In this document: one piece after another, positions 36,145 to 45,490 of the stretch
Layout: each line of letters starts with the position of its first letter
Position numbering within the stretch: position 1 is the stretch's first letter
Assembly (NCBI GenBank): GCA_030651575.1
Contig: JAUSFB010000048.1
Location: 62,001 to 126,000 of the forward strand
Source: Phaeospirillum sp.
Lineage (GTDB): Bacteria > Pseudomonadota > Alphaproteobacteria > Rhodospirillales > Magnetospirillaceae
DNA length: 64,000 bases
Direction of reading: 5' to 3'
The notes under the pieces: model-generated
The model's input: only the letters and a program-made list of their open reading frames with translations
Told to the model about the DNA's origin: nothing
Database searches by the model: none
Program-made: the position numbers and the translations under genes

Positions 36145-37394
36145 AAATCTTGTTCCTGTCAGACAACTTCCCGCCCGAAACCAACGCCGCCGCGACGCGG
36201 GTCTATGAACGCGCCCTGCACTGGGCCAAATGGGGCCACGACGTGACGGTGATCACCTCGTTCCCCAACTTTCCCCAGGGGGCCATCTATCCCGGCTACG
36301 AGAACCAATGGTATTCGGTCGAGGAGAAAGACGGCATCCGGGTGGTGCGGGTCAAAACCTTCATCTCGGCCAACCGGGGCACCCTCCTGCGCTCGCTGGA
36401 CTTTCTCAGCTTCCTGTTCACCGCCCTGCCGGCGGCCCTGGTCCAGCCGCGCTTCGACGTGGTCGCGGCGACCTCGCCGCAATTCTTCGCCGCCGTGGCC
36501 GGCTGGCTGACCGGATTCCTGCGCCGCGTCCCGTTCGTGTTCGAGTTGGGCGATATCTGGCCGGCCTCGATCATCGGCGTCGGAGTCATGCAGCGCAATA
36601 TCGGCCTGATTGTCCTGGAAAAGATCGAACTGTTCCTGTACCGCCGCGCCGCCTCGGTGGTGGCTCTGACCAACGCCTTCAAGGTCAACCTGATCAGTCG
36701 CGGCATCAATCCCGCCAAGATCACCGTGGTTCGCAACGGCGTTGACCTGTTCCGCTACGCCCCGCGTGAGCGCGATACCGAGTTGGCCCGGTCCTGGGGG
36801 CTATCGGATCGCTTTGTGATCGGCTATGTGGGCACCCATGGCATGGCCCACGACCTGATCAACGTGGTGGAAGCGGCGGAGCGTCTGCGCCACCGCCCCG
36901 ACATCTGCTTCCTGCTGGTGGGCGATGGGGCCGAGCGCCCCATGCTGGTCGAGGAAGCCAGGCGACGCGGCCTGACCAATATCGTGCTGCAAGGCCCCCA
37001 GCCCAAGGAGATGATGCCGCGCATCTGGAGCCTGTGCGATGTGGCGCTGGTTCACCTCAAGGATTCTCCGGTCTTCGCCGAAGTGATTCCATCCAAGATC
37101 TTCGAAGCCATGGGTATGGGGCTGCCCCTCCTGCTGGCCTCGCCGCCGGGCGAGGCCCAGGAAATCGTCCAGGAGGACCGGGCCGGCCTGTGGGTAAAAG
37201 CCGGGGACCCTGATGCGTTGGCCGCGATGGCGGTGCGAATGAAGGACGAGGCAGAACTGTTTCACGAACTGGCGCGAAACAGTCACGCGGCAGCCGCCAG
37301 CCACTCCCGACGGGTCCAGGCCGTTGAAATGCTTCAGGCGCTGGAACTGTCGGCGGCCGGCCGAGGCGGCACGGTCGGATCTCGCCCGATCTGA
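36141..37394 (+). CDS. GT4-family glycosyltransferase, WbuB/fucosamine-transferase type
   Basis: 417 residues. The N-terminal DNFPPETNAAATRVYERALHWAKWGHDVTVITSFPNFPQG is diagnostic for the WbuB-like branch of GT4 involved in O-antigen and capsule, often amino-deoxysugar transfer. The C-domain has VGTHGMAHDLINVVEAAERL and EVIPSKIFEAMGMGLPLLLASPPGEA with the two Glu of the E-x7-E motif. ATGA overlap couples it to the previous gene. It ends the polysaccharide locus; a strong hairpin follows at 37482. Confidence 0.92.
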   Translation: MKILFLSDNFPPETNAAATRVYERALHWAKWGHDVTVITSFPNFPQGAIYPGYENQWYSVEEKDGIRVVRVKTFISANRGTLLRSLDFLSFLFTALPAALVQPRFDVVAATSPQFFAAVAGWLTGFLRRVPFVFELGDIWPASIIGVGVMQRNIGLIVLEKIELFLYRRAASVVALTNAFKVNLISRGINPAKITVVRNGVDLFRYAPRERDTELARSWGLSDRFVIGYVGTHGMAHDLINVVEAAERLRHRPDICFLLVGDGAERPMLVEEARRRGLTNIVLQGPQPKEMMPRIWSLCDVALVHLKDSPVFAEVIPSKIFEAMGMGLPLLLASPPGEAQEIVQEDRAGLWVKAGDPDALAAMAVRMKDEAELFHELARNSHAAAASHSRRVQAVEMLQALELSAAGRGGTVGSRPI

Positions 37395-37481
37395 TCCGGA
37401 TCGCCTTGGCGCTTTTCGGCAGGCCCGGCTCGCCGGCATACCTCCCCCTTATTTTCGCCACATCATGGCCCCATAACCGAA

Positions 37482-37506
37482 AACGCCGCCCGGATCGGGC
37501 GGCGTT
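37482..37506. terminator. Bidirectional terminator-like hairpin between GT4 and RHH genes
   Basis: An 11-bp perfect stem (37482-37492 with 37496-37506) around a GAT loop. It lies between two convergent genes, so it can serve both strands. There is no long T run on either side (CTTG after it on the plus strand), so termination strength is uncertain. Confidence 0.7.
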
Positions 37507-37531
37507 CTTGCATTGGAGACCGCGGACAGGA

Positions 37532-37735
37532 CTATTCGGTGACGGCGGCGTTAAGGACGGCGCGGGCCTCGTGCTCGTCGATCTGATGTACGTCGGAGAG
37601 ATGCGTTTCCCAATTCTCGACATATTCCTGGACCGCCACCAACAGGCATTCCCCCAGGCTTTGGCCGGTCTCGGCGGCCAGCGCCTCCAGGCGTTGCTTC
37701 AGCTCGGGGGAAATCGTCACCGCAAGGGTTTCCAT
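37532..37735 (-). CDS. Ribbon-helix-helix (CopG-like) DNA-binding protein
   Basis: 67 residues from METLAV at 37735, favoured because GAGGA lies 7 nt upstream; other in-frame ATG codons exist at 37741 and 37783. The RHH core is METLAVTISPELKQRLEALAAETGQSLGECLLVAVQEYVENWE: one beta strand and two helices. Members are ParD/CopG-like antitoxins or repressors. No toxin-like gene is next to it: PBP1A is divergent and the GT4 gene is convergent. It is therefore an orphan, either a stand-alone regulator or a remnant. It is divergent from PBP1A, with starts 140 bp apart, and could regulate it. Confidence 0.75.
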   Translation of the reverse strand: METLAVTISPELKQRLEALAAETGQSLGECLLVAVQEYVENWETHLSDVHQIDEHEARAVLNAAVTE

Positions 37736-37874
37736 CGTCATGTCCTCGTAATACCGGCGAGCCCAAAGATTGGCCCGCCTCATTGTCTCTCGAATGTCGG
37801 GCGGGCGTCAGTTTACAATCATTGTTTCGCCGTTGCCAGTTCCGACCGGCCCCCTTCTCGTGGTAGAAGCACGT

Positions 37875-39962
37875 ATGGTAGCGTCTCCCTCTCGTCCCAA
37901 GCGCGGCGGCAATCCGTTCAAGCTTTCCATCGATCCATCGGACCGCTTGATTCCCAGCGGCGGGAGCGACGGCGCACCGCCTCCTCCGCCGTCTTCGCCC
38001 AGGCGCGGCCGCAAGGGCGGCGGCTCCGCCGGACCGCGCAAGACCGCCGGTGGCGGCCGGTCCTGGTCGCGGCGGCTGCTGATGTGGGGGCTGACCCTGG
38101 CGATCTGGGTCGGAATCGGTCTGGGCGGCATGGTCGCCTACTACGCCATCGACCTGCCCGATATCGACCGGATGACCGCCACCACCCGGCGGCCCAGCGT
38201 TGTGTTCCAGTCGGTAGATGGCGAAGTATTCGCCGCCTATGGCGACCTTTACGGCGAGCCGTTGGAGCTGTCCGATATTTCGCCCCTGATCATCCAGGCG
38301 GTTCTCGCCACCGAGGACCGGCGGTTCTTCAGTCATTGGGGTTTCGACCCCATCGGGCTGGCGCGCGCCTTTTACGTCAATCTGCGGGCCGGTCACGCGG
38401 TCCAGGGCGGCTCGACCATCACCCAGCAGCTGGCCAAGAACCTGTTCCTGACGCCCGAACGCAATCTGAAGCGCAAGGTGCAGGAACTGCTGATGGCGCT
38501 GTGGCTGGAAAAGCGGTTCGCCAAGGATCAGATCCTGTCGCTTTACCTCAACCGGGTGTATCTCGGTTCGGGCACCTTTGGCGTGGACGCGGCGGCCAAG
38601 CGTTATTTCGACATTTCGGCCCGCAAGCTCGACCTTTATCAATCCGCCGTCATCGCCGGCCTGTTGAAGGCCCCCAGCCGCTACAGCCCGCTCAACGACC
38701 CGGAAGCGTCGCGCAAGCGCACCGCCGACGTGCTGCAAAACATGGTCAAAGCCGGCTATATCGACCAAAAGACCGCCGACGCCACCCAGGTCACCGGGGC
38801 GTCCCAGATGATCCACCGGCCGGTGCCCTCGGGCCGCTATTTCGCCGACTGGGTGATGAGTCATCTTGACCAGTTCGGCGAGGTCGCCGGCAAGGATATC
38901 GTGGTCAGGACCACCTTGGATATCGGCCTGCAACGCAAGGTCGAGGGCAGTCTGGCGTCCATGATGGCCGGGGCCGGGGCCAAGGCCAAGGCGTCACAGG
39001 GCGCGGTGGTGGTGATGAGCCCCGACGGCGCGGTGCGCGCCCTGGCCGGCGGCAAGGATTATGACGACAGCCAGTTCAACCGCGCCACTCAGGGGCTGCG
39101 CCAGCCCGGCTCGTCGTTCAAGCCGTTCGTCTACCTGACCGCCATGGAAAAGGGCTTTACTCCCGACGATCTGTTCGACGACGCCCCCATCAAACTGGGC
39201 AGTTGGAGCCCCGGCAACTACACCGGCAAATATCTCGGCCGCATCACCCTGCGCCAGGCCCTGGCCGAATCGGTCAACACGGTGGCGGTGCGTCTGGTCG
39301 AGGAGGTGGGGGCAAGCCGGGTGATCGCCACCGCCCGGCGGCTGGGCATCACCGCCGACCTGCGCAATGACGCCACTCTGGCGCTGGGCACCAGCGAGGT
39401 GTCGTTGGTGGAGATGACCACCGCCTACGCCACCTTCGCCAATGGCGGCAACGGCGTCGGCGCCTATGCGGTGTCCTCGATCACCGATCCGGCCGGTCAC
39501 GTCTTGTATCAGCGGACCGGCGGCGGCTTTGGGCAGGTGATCTCACCGACCGCCCTGGCCCGGATGCACGACATGATGGGGGGGGTGATCCGCGACGGCT
39601 CGGGCAAGGCGGCCCGGCTCGACCGGCCCGCCGCCGGCAAGACCGGCACCACCCAGGATTACCGCGACGCCTGGTTCATGGGCTTTACCGCCGATTACGT
39701 GGCGGGGGTCTGGATGGGTAACGACGATTACCGCGTCGAGATGAAAAAGGTCACCGGCGGCGGCCTGCCCGCCCAGTTGTGGAAACAGGTGATGACGGCC
39801 GCCCATAAGGGATTGCCGGCCCGCGCCCTGCCGACGCCGGAACTCCCATCCGTGGAGACTCCGGGCGAATTCGTCTCCGGCGCGGTTCAGGCCGGCGCCG
39901 AAGTGGTGCGCGGGGTCGGCGACGCCATCGATGATCTGCTGAAGGGGATTTTCGGGCGCTAG
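37875..39962 (+). CDS. Penicillin-binding protein 1A (bifunctional peptidoglycan synthase)
   Basis: 695 residues from the ATG at 37875. A basic, Pro/Gly-rich cytoplasmic N-terminus (1-67) is followed by a membrane segment (68-88). The glycosyltransferase 51 domain has ATEDRRFFSHWGFD with Glu147 as catalytic base and QGGSTITQQLAKNLFL. The transpeptidase domain has SSFK (nucleophile Ser413, Lys416), SVN (466-468) and KTGT (589-592). It is full length for the alphaproteobacterial PBP1A group. The first 60 residues are low-complexity and could vary in length. Builds and crosslinks cell-wall peptidoglycan. Confidence 0.96.
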   Translation: MVASPSRPKRGGNPFKLSIDPSDRLIPSGGSDGAPPPPPSSPRRGRKGGGSAGPRKTAGGGRSWSRRLLMWGLTLAIWVGIGLGGMVAYYAIDLPDIDRMTATTRRPSVVFQSVDGEVFAAYGDLYGEPLELSDISPLIIQAVLATEDRRFFSHWGFDPIGLARAFYVNLRAGHAVQGGSTITQQLAKNLFLTPERNLKRKVQELLMALWLEKRFAKDQILSLYLNRVYLGSGTFGVDAAAKRYFDISARKLDLYQSAVIAGLLKAPSRYSPLNDPEASRKRTADVLQNMVKAGYIDQKTADATQVTGASQMIHRPVPSGRYFADWVMSHLDQFGEVAGKDIVVRTTLDIGLQRKVEGSLASMMAGAGAKAKASQGAVVVMSPDGAVRALAGGKDYDDSQFNRATQGLRQPGSSFKPFVYLTAMEKGFTPDDLFDDAPIKLGSWSPGNYTGKYLGRITLRQALAESVNTVAVRLVEEVGASRVIATARRLGITADLRNDATLALGTSEVSLVEMTTAYATFANGGNGVGAYAVSSITDPAGHVLYQRTGGGFGQVISPTALARMHDMMGGVIRDGSGKAARLDRPAAGKTGTTQDYRDAWFMGFTADYVAGVWMGNDDYRVEMKKVTGGGLPAQLWKQVMTAAHKGLPARALPTPELPSVETPGEFVSGAVQAGAEVVRGVGDAIDDLLKGIFGR

Positions 39963-39988
39963 GGTCCGGGCCTGATCAGGCCCGGACC
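39963..39988. terminator. 26-bp perfect palindrome at PBP1A/HTH 3' ends
   Basis: The 13-base half GGTCCGGGCCTGA and its exact complement lie back to back, directly after the PBP1A stop and covering the last codons of the convergent HTH gene. It can form a GC-rich stem on either strand and is likely a shared terminator, but it lacks a T run. Confidence 0.65.
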
Positions 39989-40206
39989 GCCTTGCGGGTG
40001 ACTTGGCCCCGAACTTCGGCGGGAAGCTGTTCCAAAAGACTGAGCAGGGCGCCGATTCCGATCGGCACGCGCGACCGCCCATCCGCCCACCGCCAGACGG
40101 TGGTCGGCGCCGGTTGCTGCTCCCCAAGATTGTCAAGCAGGCGTCCCAGCGCGGCTTGCGATAGTCCAAGCCGCCGCAGGGCTTCGGTGAATTCATCGTC
40201 GGTCAT
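39976..40206 (-). CDS. Small helix-turn-helix (XRE-like) protein
   Basis: 76 residues from the ATG at 40206. MTDDEFTEALRRLGLSQAALGRLLDNLGEQQPAPTTVWRWADGRSRVP is a recognisable lambda-repressor-like HTH in which the recognition part contains TTVWRWADGRS. The C-terminal LLSLLEQLPAEVRGQVTRKAVRA is a short helix. Such proteins are common in Rhodospirillales and Rhizobiales and may be transcription regulators of unknown target. It lies tail to tail with PBP1A, and the 180 bp upstream is AT-rich relative to the window, with no other gene seen. Confidence 0.7.
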   Translation of the reverse strand: MTDDEFTEALRRLGLSQAALGRLLDNLGEQQPAPTTVWRWADGRSRVPIGIGALLSLLEQLPAEVRGQVTRKAVRA

Positions 40207-40385
40207 TGATTGTCGTCCGCCCTGCCCCAACCTAAGCGCGATTTCCGCCGACCAAAAGGTGGCGGTAGCATGCGGCCATGTCAATATGGGGGGAGGCAAG
40301 CGACATGAAAAATATTATCAAAAGATCAGGAGCCACCCTCAATAGGATATGTTTCTGCTGTTTGCAATAACAGAAGGTGTCTGGC

Positions 40386-41297
40386 CTATTCCGGCTTCTT
40401 CGGACCGGCGAGGGGGTGGTGCTGGCGGACCAACTGAACTTGCCGCTCGTCGAGGATATGGGTGTAGATCTCGGTGGTTGCGATATCGGCATGGCCCAGC
40501 ATCCGCTGAAGGCTTCGCAGATCGGCCCCGCCGGCCAGAAGGTGGCTGGCGAAGGAATGGCGCAGCACATGCGGCGACACCCGCGCGGGATCGATCTCGG
40601 TCTTAAAAGCGATGCGATTCAGCATCTTGGCGAAGCCGGAACGGCTGAGATGGCCGCTGACGCCGTGGGAGGGGAACAGCCAGCGCGAGGGTTTGGTCCT
40701 GGGCTGCGCCGCGTCGCGGACCGAGCGCCAGGCCAACAGCGCGATGCGGGCGGGATCGGACAGCGGCACCATGCGCTCCTTGCCACCCTTGCCGCGCACG
40801 ATCAGAACGGAAGGATCGCGGGCCACGGCGGCGGCCGGCAGCGACACTAATTCGGAAACGCGCAGGCCGGTGGCGTAAAGGGTCTCCAGCAGGGCGGTCA
40901 TCAGGATGCCGTCCTCGCCGCCCAGGGCGCGGGCGGCGTCCAGCAAGGTGATGACTTCGGCCTCGGTCAGGCATTTCGGCAGGGGGCGCCCCAGCCGGGG
41001 GAAATCCACGTTGGCGGTCGGATCGTCGGGGCGCAGCCCCTCGGCGAACAGGAACAGGTAGAACTGGCGGATGCAAGACAGCCGCCGGGCCTGGGTGCGC
41101 GCCGCCATGCCGAGGGCGGCCTGCCGGGCCATCCAGCCCCGGATCGCCCGGGTGTCGGCGCCGAGTGCGTCCGTGCCGCGAAGGGTCAGGAACTCCGCCA
41201 GATCGTCGAGATCGCGGTGGTAGGCGTCCAAGGTGTTGACCGCCGCGCCCCGTTCGGCGGCCAGCATTTCCAGGAAAGACTCTACGTGACGCGACAT
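40386..41297 (-). CDS. xerD: Site-specific tyrosine recombinase XerD
   Basis: 303 residues from the ATG at 41297, full length for XerD. The N-terminal SAM-like domain starts VESFLEMLAAERGAAVNTLDAYHRDLDDL. The catalytic domain has ATGLRVSELVSL (Arg), GKGGKERMVPL (Lys), HVLRHSFASHLL (His and Arg), LGHADIATTEIYTHI (His and nucleophile Tyr). All catalytic residues are present. Resolves chromosome dimers at dif with XerC and FtsK. It sits directly downstream of a SPOR lipoprotein gene (8 bp apart). No dif-like site was looked for beyond this window. Confidence 0.95.
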   Translation of the reverse strand: MSRHVESFLEMLAAERGAAVNTLDAYHRDLDDLAEFLTLRGTDALGADTRAIRGWMARQAALGMAARTQARRLSCIRQFYLFLFAEGLRPDDPTANVDFPRLGRPLPKCLTEAEVITLLDAARALGGEDGILMTALLETLYATGLRVSELVSLPAAAVARDPSVLIVRGKGGKERMVPLSDPARIALLAWRSVRDAAQPRTKPSRWLFPSHGVSGHLSRSGFAKMLNRIAFKTEIDPARVSPHVLRHSFASHLLAGGADLRSLQRMLGHADIATTEIYTHILDERQVQLVRQHHPLAGPKKPE

Positions 41298-41304
41298 GAA
41301 GGGC

Positions 41305-42126
41305 TTATTTCTCCCGGCCAGGGATCCCGCATTCGGCGATATTCTTCCCCAGTTCCTTGCAGATGCGCTTGCCGTCGGCGACATCCTTGGCGGAGGCGAA
41401 CAGACGGATGAAGGTGCCCTTGCCCTTGAGTTCGACGCTGCGGGTGACCGGCGTCGCCGCCTTCAGCCCGGTGGACCGGGCCGCCAGGATACCCCAACCC
41501 TTCTTGGCCCAGGCCTCGGTTTTGTAGGAGGCGAGATAGACCAGCGTCGCCGGCTCCGCGGCGGCGGGTGCGACCGCAGCCGGCGATGCGGCCGGTTCCG
41601 CGGCGGGTGGCGGCGTCAGGGGCATCGGCGTCGCCGCCTCGGGACTCATGGGGGCGGGGTTGGCCGCCAGTTTTTCGCCATGCTCCAACCGCAGCAGCCA
41701 CGGCCCGTACCGGGTCATCAGGCTGCCATCCGGCATCACCGCATAAGTGGTGAAGGGCTGGCCGGCGCAATGCACCTCCAGCACCCCCACCATGGCGGAC
41801 GAGACCCCGGCATGGTCGGCGGCGCCCAGCGCCTCGCCCAGCGGCATCGTCGTATCGCGATAACCCGGCCATGGGCAGGCGCGGCCGGCGGCGTCGCCGG
41901 CCATGCCGGCGTCCAGCCTGACCATCTGTCCGCGTGGGGCCGAGCTGCTATCCATGACCGGCCCGGCCGGGAAGGCGTCGGTGACGACCCAGGTTCCCCC
42001 CAGCGGGCTGGCGAGGCTGGTTTGCAAGGGGGCCGGCCCGGAGGCACAGGCCGCAAGAGCCAGCATCGCGGCTCCCGCCGTCAACCGGCGCATGGACAAC
42101 CCCAGCAACGAAAGACGCATGACCAT
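41305..42126 (-). CDS. SPOR-domain lipoprotein
   Basis: 273 residues. The N-terminal signal ends in a lipobox LALAACASG with Cys near position 26, so it should be lipidated and outer-membrane or periplasmic. The middle (about 30-145) has no motif I know. A long Pro/Ala linker (145-190) leads to a C-terminal SPOR-like domain (LVYLASYKTEAWAKKGWGIL to LFASAKDVADGKRICKELG), the peptidoglycan-binding fold of cell-division and cell-wall proteins. Likely an envelope protein recognising denuded glycan strands. It is 8 bp before xerD and co-directional, 10 bp after the carbonic anhydrase gene. Confidence 0.82.
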   Translation of the reverse strand: MVMRLSLLGLSMRRLTAGAAMLALAACASGPAPLQTSLASPLGGTWVVTDAFPAGPVMDSSSAPRGQMVRLDAGMAGDAAGRACPWPGYRDTTMPLGEALGAADHAGVSSAMVGVLEVHCAGQPFTTYAVMPDGSLMTRYGPWLLRLEHGEKLAANPAPMSPEAATPMPLTPPPAAEPAASPAAVAPAAAEPATLVYLASYKTEAWAKKGWGILAARSTGLKAATPVTRSVELKGKGTFIRLFASAKDVADGKRICKELGKNIAECGIPGREK

Positions 42127-42136
42127 TGGCGACCCC

Positions 42137-42907
42137 CTACATGACGTCGAGCAGCAGCTTGCGCCGGTTGAGCGGCAGGACCGGCCGCGCGTTGTTGGAA
42201 AACAACTTGGCGAAGCGGGCCAACTGCTCGGCCGAGGCGGTGATGGCTTGGCGATAGACCACCCATTGCACCACTTCGGTGCAGGGTGGCGTGGTCAGCG
42301 ATCCGGCATAGCGGAACGTGACGACATCCTTGGGCAGCAGCATGGTGGGGTCCAACATGCCGCTGGCGGCGACCGCCTCGCCTCCCTTGGCCGGCATCAC
42401 CTGCCAGATGGCCTCCAGCGCCGGATTGGCGGCGCCCTTGGCGATCATCACCCCCAGCACCGCCAACCCGCCATCGGCCGCCTTGTGGACAAAGTGGCAC
42501 TCCATGTCGAAGGCGGCGCCGTCGACAGTGTGCTCGCTGGGGTGATGGAAGTGAAACTGCAACAACTCGTAGGACTTTCCGTCCAGCGCCATGGCGCCGC
42601 CGCCGGCGCAATCCACCTGGATGGTGTGGCCGTTGTTCAACACCTTCAGCGGCAACGGCCGCCACGCCGGCACGGGATCTCCCATGATGGCGGCGATGGG
42701 CTTGGAGAGGTCGATGGGCGATTGCTCCTTGCCCATGGAACAGGCGGCGTATTCCGGCGACAGACTGCCCCATTCGGCGGGACCGCCATGGCCTTCATAG
42801 GCCCAGTGGGCACCCTCCGAGGCCAGGGCCTGGGAAATGCCGGCGCCGCAGGTTCCGCACAGACAGGCGGCGCCGGTAGCATGGCGGAGGAACGAACGAC
42901 GGTCCAT
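42137..42907 (-). CDS. Alpha-type carbonic anhydrase, Tat-exported
   Basis: 256 residues, ATG at 42907 preceded by GGGAGGG. The N-terminus MDRRSFLRHATGAACLCG is a twin-arginine signal (RRSFL). The alpha-CA signature is LQFHFHHPSEH with two zinc His, and the third lies in ECHFVHKA. YEGHGGPAEWGSL and QSPIDL are also family marks. Interconverts CO2 and bicarbonate in the periplasm. Alpha-CA are less common in bacteria than beta and gamma types. Head of the minus-strand unit alpha-CA, SPOR lipoprotein and xerD, although the three functions are not obviously related. Confidence 0.93.
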   Translation of the reverse strand: MDRRSFLRHATGAACLCGTCGAGISQALASEGAHWAYEGHGGPAEWGSLSPEYAACSMGKEQSPIDLSKPIAAIMGDPVPAWRPLPLKVLNNGHTIQVDCAGGGAMALDGKSYELLQFHFHHPSEHTVDGAAFDMECHFVHKAADGGLAVLGVMIAKGAANPALEAIWQVMPAKGGEAVAASGMLDPTMLLPKDVVTFRYAGSLTTPPCTEVVQWVVYRQAITASAEQLARFAKLFSNNARPVLPLNRRKLLLDVM

Positions 42908-43207
42908 AAGCAACCCTCCCGAGATCTGGCTTGTTTGCAAAACAGCCTATCCCGGAAGTCTTTGGCCTCCAACCATATAGAGCGGCAAGCCAATGAGATC
43001 GACCCGCCCGCCGCCCCTCGCCGGGCTGGACGCCGTCATGGGGACACGCAACATTGATACCCATGAAAATCCTGGTGGTATTACCGTCAACCGCGCGGAA
43101 AGCCTGTGGTTTTCCGCAATTATCCCGATGTGGGTCTTTGCGGGAGGGCCGGAAACGGGTATGGTGTGCCGCTCAGAATGAAATTTCGTTACCCGAGGTT
43201 GCCTTCC
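42908..43207. other. Divergent 300-bp regulatory spacer between carbonic anhydrase and malic enzyme genes
   Basis: No credible gene; the overlapping short frames lack start signals and family features. It contains a candidate promoter for the malic enzyme gene (43138-43165) and should hold that of the carbonic anhydrase gene as well. A run of low-GC sequence near 43060-43130 is consistent with regulatory DNA. Confidence 0.5.
43138..43165 (+). promoter_or_regulatory. Candidate promoter for malic enzyme gene
   Basis: TTGCGG (43138-43143) and TATGGT (43160-43165), spacer 16 bp, placed 42 bp before the start codon. Fits a sigma70-type promoter with four of six matches in each box. Confidence 0.35.
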
Positions 43208-45484
43208 ATGAGCATGTCCGACGAGCTCCGCGACGCGGCGCTGGAATATCACCGCCTCCCCACCCCCGGCAAGATCAGCGTCACCCCCACCAAGCCGCTG
43301 GCCACGCAGCGTGATCTGGCGCTGGCTTACAGCCCCGGCGTCGCCGCCGCCTGCGAACTGATCGTCGCCGATCCGGAAAGCGTCGCCGACGTCACCGCGC
43401 GGGGCAATCTGGTGGCGGTGGTGACCAACGGCACCGCCGTACTGGGCCTGGGCGCCATTGGGCCGCTGGCCGCCAAGCCGGTGATGGAGGGCAAGGGCGT
43501 CCTGTTCAAGAAGTTCGCCGGCATCGACGTCTTCGACATGGAACTCGCCGAACTGGACCCGGACAAGCTGGTGGACATCATCGCCGCCATGGAGCCCACC
43601 TTCGGCGCCATCAATCTGGAAGACATCAAGGCCCCCGAATGCTTCGAGGTCGAGCGCAAGTTGCAGGAGCGGGTCAAGATCCCGGTGATGCATGACGACC
43701 AGCACGGCACCGCCATCGTGGTCGGCGCCGCCATGGTCAACGCGCTGCGGGTGGTCGGCAAGGATATCAGCAAGGTCAAGCTGGTGGCGTCGGGCGCCGG
43801 CGCCGCCGCGCTGGCCTGCATCGGCATGCTGGTCAAACTGGGCGTCCGGCGCGAGAACATCTGGGTCACCGACATCAAGGGCGTGGTCTATAAGGGCCGC
43901 AACGAGCTGATGGACCCCTATAAGGAAATCTACGCTCAGGAGACCGACAAGCGCGTCCTGGACGAGGTGATCGAAGGCGCCGACATCTTCCTCGGCCTGT
44001 CGGCCCCCCGCGTCCTGACCGGCGAGATGGTCGACAAGATGGCGCAAAAGCCCATCGTGTTCGCCCTGGCCAACCCGACCCCGGAAATCCTGCCCGAGGA
44101 GGTCAAGGCGGTGCGTCCCGACGCCATCATCGCCACCGGCCGCTCGGACTATCCCAATCAGGTCAACAACGTCCTGGTATTTCCCTACATCTTCCGGGGC
44201 GCGCTGGACGTGGGCGCCACCCAGATCAACGACGAGATGAAGCTGGCCTGCGTCTATGCCCTGGCCGGTCTGGCCCTGGCCGAATCCGACGAACGGGTCC
44301 GGGCCGCCTATGGCGCCGCGCCGCTGACCTTCGGTCCCGAATACCTGATCCCCAAGCCGTTCGATTCACGCCTGATCTTGAAGATCGCGCCGGCGGTGGC
44401 CCGTGCCGCCATGGAATCCGGCGTGGCGCGCCGCCCGATCATTGATTTCGACGCCTATCTCGACCGGCTGACCCAGTTCGTCTTCCGCTCCGGGCTGGTG
44501 ATGAAGCCGGTATTCGACCGCGCCCGCCAGGACATGCGCCGCATCGTCTATTGCGAGGGTGAGGGCCGCCGCGTGCTGCACGCGGTGCAGACCGTGGTCG
44601 ACGAAGGCCTCGCCCGCCCCATCCTGATCGGCCGGCGCGACGTGGTGGCCAAGCGGATCAAGGACCTCGACCTGCGGATCAAGGTCGGCGAGCATTTCGA
44701 CCTGTGCGACCCGGAAGACGATCCCCGCTTCAACGAATATTGGCGGCTGTACCACACCATCATGGAGCGCAAGGGCGTCAGCCCGGAATACGCCCGCACG
44801 GTGGTCCGCACCCGCAACACGGTGATCGGCACCTTGATGCTGCGGCGCAAGGAAGCCGACGCCATGATCTGCGGCACCATCGGCCGCTATGACAAGCATC
44901 TCAGCCACATCCTCAACGTCATCGGCACCCGCGACGGAGTCAAGGTGCCTGCGGCGATGAATCTGCTGATCATGCCGGCCGGGACCTTCTTCATCTGCGA
45001 TACCTACGTCACCCCGGAACCCACCCCGGAGCAGGTCTGCGACATGGCCTTGCTGGCGTCGGAGGAGGTCCGCCGCTTTGGCATCGAGCCCAAGGTCGCC
45101 TTCCTGTCCCACGCCAATTTCGGCAATCGTCCGTCGGCTTCGGCGGCCCGCCAGCGCGAGGCCCTGGCCATGCTGCGGGACAAGGCCCCCTATCTGGAAG
45201 CCGAAGGCGAGATGCACGGCGACGCCGCCCTGTCGCAGGAAATCCGCGAGCGGATCTTCCCCAATTCAAAGCTGAAGGGGCCGGCCAATCTACTGATCAT
45301 GCCGACCCTGGACGCCGCCAATATTGCGTTCAACCTGCTGAAGGTGGCGGGAGACGCCTTGTCGGTGGGGCCGATTCTGATGGGCGTGGCCCAGCCGGCC
45401 CATATCGTCACCCCCTCGGCGACGGTGCGCAACATCGTCAACATCACCGCCCTGGCGGCGGTGGAAGCCCAGATGAAGCGATAG
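43208..45484 (+). CDS. maeB: NADP-dependent malic enzyme with phosphotransacetylase-like domain (MaeB type)
   Basis: 758 residues; the ATG at 43208 has CGAGG upstream and matches the family start. The malic N domain has [28 protein letters not shown], and the NAD-binding domain has [19 protein letters not shown] and [14 protein letters not shown]. From about residue 430 a phosphate acetyl/butaryl-transferase-like region ([36 protein letters not shown]) follows, which in this class is regulatory (acetyl-CoA sensing) and not catalytic. Decarboxylates malate to pyruvate and makes NADPH. Convergent with the hemerythrin gene, 6 bp apart. Confidence 0.96.
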   Translation: MSMSDELRDAALEYHRLPTPGKISVTPTKPLATQRDLALAYSPGVAAACELIVADPESVADVTARGNLVAVVTNGTAVLGLGAIGPLAAKPVMEGKGVLFKKFAGIDVFDMELAELDPDKLVDIIAAMEPTFGAINLEDIKAPECFEVERKLQERVKIPVMHDDQHGTAIVVGAAMVNALRVVGKDISKVKLVASGAGAAALACIGMLVKLGVRRENIWVTDIKGVVYKGRNELMDPYKEIYAQETDKRVLDEVIEGADIFLGLSAPRVLTGEMVDKMAQKPIVFALANPTPEILPEEVKAVRPDAIIATGRSDYPNQVNNVLVFPYIFRGALDVGATQINDEMKLACVYALAGLALAESDERVRAAYGAAPLTFGPEYLIPKPFDSRLILKIAPAVARAAMESGVARRPIIDFDAYLDRLTQFVFRSGLVMKPVFDRARQDMRRIVYCEGEGRRVLHAVQTVVDEGLARPILIGRRDVVAKRIKDLDLRIKVGEHFDLCDPEDDPRFNEYWRLYHTIMERKGVSPEYARTVVRTRNTVIGTLMLRRKEADAMICGTIGRYDKHLSHILNVIGTRDGVKVPAAMNLLIMPAGTFFICDTYVTPEPTPEQVCDMALLASEEVRRFGIEPKVAFLSHANFGNRPSASAARQREALAMLRDKAPYLEAEGEMHGDAALSQEIRERIFPNSKLKGPANLLIMPTLDAANIAFNLLKVAGDALSVGPILMGVAQPAHIVTPSATVRNIVNITALAAVEAQMKR

Positions 45485-45490
45485 CCGGCA

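Noticed and set aside
1-37394. Prophage or transposon in the polysaccharide locus
   Set aside because: No integrase, transposase, terminal repeats or tRNA junction seen; XerD at 40386 is the housekeeping recombinase.
40232-40570. Open frame of 112 codons upstream of and inside xerD
   Set aside because: Overlaps the C-terminal catalytic part of xerD in another frame, and has no recognisable domain.
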